8,561 nucleotides of DNA, from positions 1 through 8,561 of the forward strand of contig WFPZ01000315.1 in NCBI GenBank assembly GCA_015487335.1. Reading direction: 5' to 3'. The position numbers and the translations under genes are program-made. Below the pieces are notes generated by a model. That model was not told the DNA's origin and searched no databases. It was given only the letters and a program-made list of their open reading frames with translations. Positions 5,224 to 8,561 of this stretch are shown in pieces; the first letter of the stretch is position 1, and each line of letters opens with the position of its first letter. The stretch comes from Paracoccaceae bacterium (GTDB lineage: Bacteria > Pseudomonadota > Alphaproteobacteria > Rhodobacterales > Rhodobacteraceae).

Positions 5224-6064
5224 CGCGCTCTCTCCCATCGTGAACGATCCTGAACCAGCCCTGGCCGATGGTCTCGTTGCCGCCCATCTGCACATGGGGC
5301 GCCCGCTCCAGCCCCGGAATGAATTTGCCGAGCGTTCCTGCCTTGCGTTCGCCCACGAGGGTATAGAGGCAGGTCTCGGGCGCGAGGCTTTCCTCATACC
5401 ACAGCGCTCCGTCCTTCACGCGCTTGTTTTTATTAAGCTCGTTACGCGCGGCGACGGGCAGGGCGTAGCGGGCGAACCAGACGAAATCGTCATCATGCAG
5501 GATCACCAGCCGCTCGCGCAGCCATGCTTCATCTTCGCCGGTGATCGGCGCCAGTGCTGCGATGAGATCGGGGGCGACATCCCCCGCTTTCTCGAACTCG
5601 CGCTCCTCGAGCCCCAGCCATTTGTCCGTGTCCGCCCCAAGAAACTGGCCGCGCGCCAGCTCGGGCGCGGCAAATCCGGGCGTCTGCCCGGCCCGCTCCA
5701 TGTCGCGTATCAGGCGGCGCAGCAGCCCGGGCGAGGTGACCCAGCGTGCCCCCTTCACCAGCGCGCGCACCGGCAACAGCAGCAGGCGCGCATCGGAAAA
5801 CAGCAAGCCCCCGGCATCGCCGTCATCGCCGTCATCGCCAGTATCGGCCCCCTCGCGGCCGAACAGAGCGTTCACCTCCGCGCCAAGCCCCGCCTGTTCG
5901 CGGGCCCAGACCCGAAACGCCCCCTTCACGCCCGAACCGGGGATGAAGGGCCACTGGGTTGCGCGTTCGCGCGCCACCGGAAGGTCCACCCCTTCCGTGG
6001 CCTGCCCGATGCCCACATGAACATGCGTCTGGGCCATCAATCCGAGCAGTATTGGGTCAGCCAT
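5210..6064 (-). CDS. cmr4: Cmr4 backbone RAMP and target-RNA nuclease subunit
   Basis: Cmr4 is the Cas7-type subunit that polymerises along the crRNA and cleaves bound target RNA at 6-nt intervals. The 284-residue protein shows THVHVGIGQATEGVDLPVARE near the N-terminus. D27 in the VDLP motif corresponds by position to the catalytic aspartate known for Pyrococcus Cmr4 (D26). The RAMP signature WPFIPGSGVKGAFR follows, then GLLFSDARLLLLPVRAL. The C-terminal part ends with HVQMGGNETIGQGWFRI, the usual Cmr4 G-rich closure. The start is decided by the ribosome binding site. GGAGG at 6076-6072 is 7 nt from ATG 6064 but only 1 nt from ATG 6070 (which would give an ATGA overlap with cmr3). ATG 6109 would run far into cmr3. 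A Gly-Asp-rich loop at residues 76-84 comes from a 9-bp tandem repeat. Confidence 0.95.
   Translation of the reverse strand: MADPILLGLMAQTHVHVGIGQATEGVDLPVARERATQWPFIPGSGVKGAFRVWAREQAGLGAEVNALFGREGADTGDDGDDGDAGGLLFSDARLLLLPVRALVKGARWVTSPGLLRRLIRDMERAGQTPGFAAPELARGQFLGADTDKWLGLEEREFEKAGDVAPDLIAALAPITGEDEAWLRERLVILHDDDFVWFARYALPVAARNELNKNKRVKDGALWYEESLAPETCLYTLVGERKAGTLGKFIPGLERAPHVQMGGNETIGQGWFRIVHDGRERDARS
5813..5848. repeat. 9-bp tandem repeat inside cmr4
   Basis: GTCATCGCC occurs twice in tandem (5822-5830, 5831-5839), preceded by GGCATCGCC (5813-5821) and followed by a more divergent AGTATCGGC. The units are in frame and encode GDD-GDD-GDA at Cmr4 residues 76-84, a surface-loop position before LLFSDARLL. 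Copy-number change would keep the reading frame. Confidence 0.85.
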
Positions 6065-6066
6065 CG

Positions 6067-7110
6067 TCATCCCTCCCATCTCCCCGACAATACGGCGCCA
6101 AAGCCCCAATCGCTCGCCAGGCCGATGGCCTCCGGGGCTTTCCCTTCGCCGGCTTCTTCGAGAAACCAGACCGAGCCCGCCGGCAGCGCGATTTTCAGGG
6201 GCAGGGCGCGCCTGTTTTGCGAATCCCAGCCGCCGATGCGCACCGGCCGGCCGAGGCAGGCGCTGACCACCCGGCCCAGCCCTGCGAGATCCTCTCCCGG
6301 CCCGGGCAGGTGGTCGAGCACCACCGGCGTGATCGCCACCACCAGACGCCGCCCGTCCTGCGGCGCCGGGCCACGGGGGAGCAGGACGTCATCATCAAGG
6401 TTCCTGATCTCCGCTGCCCGATGTTCGCCGCCAAGGGCGACAAGCCCGGCCGGCGCATGGCCTTCCGCCAGTCCGGAGCAGCGCATGGCCAGCGTGACGC
6501 CTGCCTTGGGCCGCACATGCGAAGCCATGTAAAGCGCGCCATCGCGCACCCGGCGGGTATCGGGGTCGATCGCGATGCCCACGCGTTCTTCGCGCGTGAA
6601 GATGTCATCGGGCCTGACCAGATCGCCCGCCTCGGGCAGGTCGCCGGCCAGAAGCCTCTCCATGCCGGCAGCGCTCAGAAAGTGCTCTTCCAGCGTCTTG
6701 GCCCCCTCGATGGGCTCGGCCGGCTCCGGCAGGCGGACCGCGTTCCCGTGGTCGCATTCCAGCGCCGGGCCGGGGCGCAGCAGGGTCAGCCGGCCATCCT
6801 TGCCCCGGAGCAGATTGAGCGGGGCAGGGTAGAGCGGTTCGCCTTTGCGCAGCAGGATCTGCGGGCCGAAGGTGAGCGGGCCGAGCGTGCCCGCCTGCTG
6901 CCAGTCGGTGCCGTCGCCCAGGACCGCCTTGTCCCACTTGCTGCCGAGCGGCCCCTGCCAGATCGCGGCGCGGAAGGCGCCAATTGCAGTCGGCGGCCAG
7001 GGCGGGAAGATGCTGCGGGCCTCGGCCGCGCCCATGTCGTTCTGATCGAAGGGCCGGCCGTCGCGGAACATCCAGCTGTCCACCGGGCGGAACTCGAACC
7101 ACTCACCCAT
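6067..7110 (-). CDS. cmr3: Cmr3 RAMP subunit (Cas5 group)
   Basis: Cmr3 is the Cas5-like subunit that, with Cas10, binds the 8-nt 5' handle of the crRNA. The 347-residue product begins FEFRPVDSWMFRDGRPFDQ, the classical Cmr3 start (a first strand followed by FRDGRPF). Next comes SIFPPWPPTAIGAFRAAIWQ, the family's FPPxPxTxxGAxRxA motif. Later landmarks are PLTFGPQILLRKGEPLYP, VGIAIDPDTRRVRDGALYMA (usual Cmr3 'G..l+...+...+gaLY') and the end motif ASDWGFGAVLSGRW. Start ATG 7110 overlaps the cas10 stop by 8 nt. The gene's end abuts or slightly overlaps cmr4, depending on which cmr4 start is used. No truncation or odd composition is evident. Confidence 0.95.
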   Translation of the reverse strand: MGEWFEFRPVDSWMFRDGRPFDQNDMGAAEARSIFPPWPPTAIGAFRAAIWQGPLGSKWDKAVLGDGTDWQQAGTLGPLTFGPQILLRKGEPLYPAPLNLLRGKDGRLTLLRPGPALECDHGNAVRLPEPAEPIEGAKTLEEHFLSAAGMERLLAGDLPEAGDLVRPDDIFTREERVGIAIDPDTRRVRDGALYMASHVRPKAGVTLAMRCSGLAEGHAPAGLVALGGEHRAAEIRNLDDDVLLPRGPAPQDGRRLVVAITPVVLDHLPGPGEDLAGLGRVVSACLGRPVRIGGWDSQNRRALPLKIALPAGSVWFLEEAGEGKAPEAIGLASDWGFGAVLSGRWEG

Positions 7111-8561
7111 CCTGCGCCTCCTGTTCCCACAGGCCGGCGCGGGACAGGAAGCGGACCATCAACCCGGCGTCGAAGGAGAAGTCTTCCCGCTGACTGATAT
7201 TGCCGGATTTGCGCTCAAGGGGCTGGCCGATCGTCATCAGGTCACGAACTGCATCATCCACGTTCTCCGCCTTCGCCTTGCCCGAATGCAAGTATTCGTA
7301 GCGGATCAGCGCCTTCATCATTTTTGAACCCACCGCTGGCTCGACTCCACCGCCATCGTCGAACAGTGGCCCGTAGCGGTCACGCAGGGCATGGAAGAAG
7401 CTGCCGGCAAATTCCGGATCGCGGCGCATCTGCCGCGCCATCTTCGCCAGCAGCTGCGCCGGCCCGTTCTCGCCGTCTCCCCAGCAGGACACCCATTCGC
7501 AGGAAATGCCGCCCGGTTTCATCGCCGCCAGCGCCAGGCTGTCGCGGCCGTTTTCCTCCTTGGCCACCTCGTCAAGGTAATGATGCGCGCGCTCGATCAC
7601 ATGCCGCAGCGGGGTCTTGTAATGGGCAAAGACGATCGCCGCCGACATGGTGGCTTCGGGCACGTCCGCGCCGGCATTGGCCTCGTGGAATGCCGCATCA
7701 TAGTGTGCGCGCAGCTCATGCGCGGCGCTGATCGCCGTATCCACCGGCAGCATCGCCATCACGTCATCGCCGCCGGCATAGATCAGCAGCCCGCGATGCA
7801 CGTTGTCCTGCGCGAATTCGTCGACGACCTTTGCCGCAAAAACCGCAAGGCCCTTCTTGACCAGTTCGGGATCATTGCGCAGCAGGGCGCCGATCCGGTC
7901 GCCGTCCATCAGCAGCAATGCGTAGAACTTGCTGGGCGCGCCGGCTTGCTTCTGGAGGAGGTTCTTCAAGGCGGCCTGCAAGTCGGCGCGCGCTTTCTTG
8001 GCATCGCCCCTGAACGCTTCTTCGGGCAGTGCGACGATGCCGTCCTCGTTGTAGAGCTGGCCGTCGAGCTTGAAGAAATCCTTGTCGGGGAAACCGAAAA
8101 CGGTGGTGTTCGTTTCGCCCTTGTAGCCGGGTTTCAGGCGATCGGAAGCAGCTTGCGCATACTTCTTGCGAGCGTCCTCGAATTCCGTGTTGGTTAGCCG
8201 GTCAAGCCACGGCACCGCCGCCAGATAGGCAGTGGAGGGCCAGTTGCACACGTTTTTCGCGATCCGGAAGCCCAGCGCTCGCTGCATTTCCTCCCCCTTC
8301 AGCAAGGGAAACAGCCGCTTGACCAGCGCCACCGCCGAGAGCCGCTCGTCTTCGCGCAGGTTCAGCACCTTGACCTTCTCCTGAAGCGCCTGCCAGAAGG
8401 CTTGTTGCTGGGCTGCCCCGCCAAAGCGCTGACAGCCGGAAATCTCCTGCAGATGCCCCATCATCATGCACAGGTCGCTGCGCTCCTCGCCCGCGGGCCA
8501 GTGGCTGCGCCAGTTCTTGCGCCGGTCGAGCCAGGCGGCATCGGTGCCGTCGCCCGGATCG
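7103..8561 (-). CDS. cmr2: Cas10/Cmr2 large subunit, C-terminal 485 residues (partial)
   Basis: Cas10 is the signature type III subunit. It synthesises cyclic oligoadenylates when target RNA is bound, and in many systems it also cuts DNA with an N-terminal HD domain. The frame stays open to the right edge of the window. The residues before the internal ATG 8467 (WLDRRKNWRSHWPAGEERSD) match Cmr2, so that ATG is not the start. Visible parts are a Palm-like domain with FYALLLMDGDRIGALL, then the second Palm with YAGGDDVMAMLP. The intact GGDD at 7774-7763 predicts active cOA synthesis. Further conserved blocks are YLDEVAKEENGRDSLALA and the C-terminal helical domain ending in FDAGLMVRFLSRAGLW. 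The HD region lies outside the window. The gene is the first one visible of the operon and overlaps cmr3 by 8 nt. Confidence 0.96.
   Translation of the reverse strand, partial: DPGDGTDAAWLDRRKNWRSHWPAGEERSDLCMMMGHLQEISGCQRFGGAAQQQAFWQALQEKVKVLNLREDERLSAVALVKRLFPLLKGEEMQRALGFRIAKNVCNWPSTAYLAAVPWLDRLTNTEFEDARKKYAQAASDRLKPGYKGETNTTVFGFPDKDFFKLDGQLYNEDGIVALPEEAFRGDAKKARADLQAALKNLLQKQAGAPSKFYALLLMDGDRIGALLRNDPELVKKGLAVFAAKVVDEFAQDNVHRGLLIYAGGDDVMAMLPVDTAISAAHELRAHYDAAFHEANAGADVPEATMSAAIVFAHYKTPLRHVIERAHHYLDEVAKEENGRDSLALAAMKPGGISCEWVSCWGDGENGPAQLLAKMARQMRRDPEFAGSFFHALRDRYGPLFDDGGGVEPAVGSKMMKALIRYEYLHSGKAKAENVDDAVRDLMTIGQPLERKSGNISQREDFSFDAGLMVRFLSRAGLWEQEAQDG

Noticed and set aside
5240..6532. A 430-residue plus-strand open frame opposite cmr4 and cmr3
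   Set aside because: It spans the junction of two well-supported minus-strand genes, has no recognisable domain, and fits the GC-driven shadow pattern. The same applies to the plus-strand frame at 5959-7197.

Overview
The window is part of a type III-B (Cmr) CRISPR-Cas locus in a high-GC bacterium. The gene content, the GGAG-type ribosome binding sites and the heavy GC bias in third codon positions suggest a proteobacterium, most likely an alphaproteobacterium. That assignment is inference, because no taxonomic marker gene is present.

Layout, left to right. (1) 1 to about 261: the 5' end of an IS1182-like insertion sequence. It has the first 65 codons of its transposase on the minus strand and its terminal sequence at about 247-261. 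(2) From about 261 to 1346 (+): a cas1 gene whose upstream part has been cut off by the insertion sequence. The Cas1 reading frame runs back past the Cas1 domain through a charged helical linker to the edge of the element, so Cas1 was probably the C-terminal part of a fusion, perhaps RT-Cas1. (3) 1349-1639 (+): cas2. (4) 1640-1825: a short, partly AT-rich convergent spacer with small hairpins. (5) 1826 to beyond 8561 (-): one tightly packed operon. In transcription order it is cas10/cmr2 (5' end outside the window), cmr3, cmr4, cmr5, cmr6, a Csx1-Csx16 fusion, and a small two-helix membrane protein. Every junction in this operon overlaps by about 4 to 20 nt, so the two accessory genes should be co-translated with the Cmr complex.

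How the genes work together. Cmr2-6 (with Cmr1, not seen here) would form the crRNA-guided complex. Cmr4 keeps the backbone aspartate used for target RNA cleavage, and Cas10 keeps the GGDD motif needed to make cyclic oligoadenylate (cOA). The cOA should activate the Csx1 part of the fusion, which has a CARF-type DxTHG motif and a HEPN R-X4-H motif. The fused C-terminal Csx16 domain belongs to a family proposed to degrade cOA (ring nuclease), so this one polypeptide may hold both the RNase and its off-switch. The last gene encodes a two-transmembrane protein with a roughly 100-residue cytosolic domain. Its architecture resembles Csx23-type membrane effectors, and it may be a second, membrane-acting output of the same signal.

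I found no CRISPR array, tRNA, rRNA, cmr1 or cas6 in the window. Everything from about 261 to 8561 is accounted for by genes, apart from the 1640-1825 spacer.
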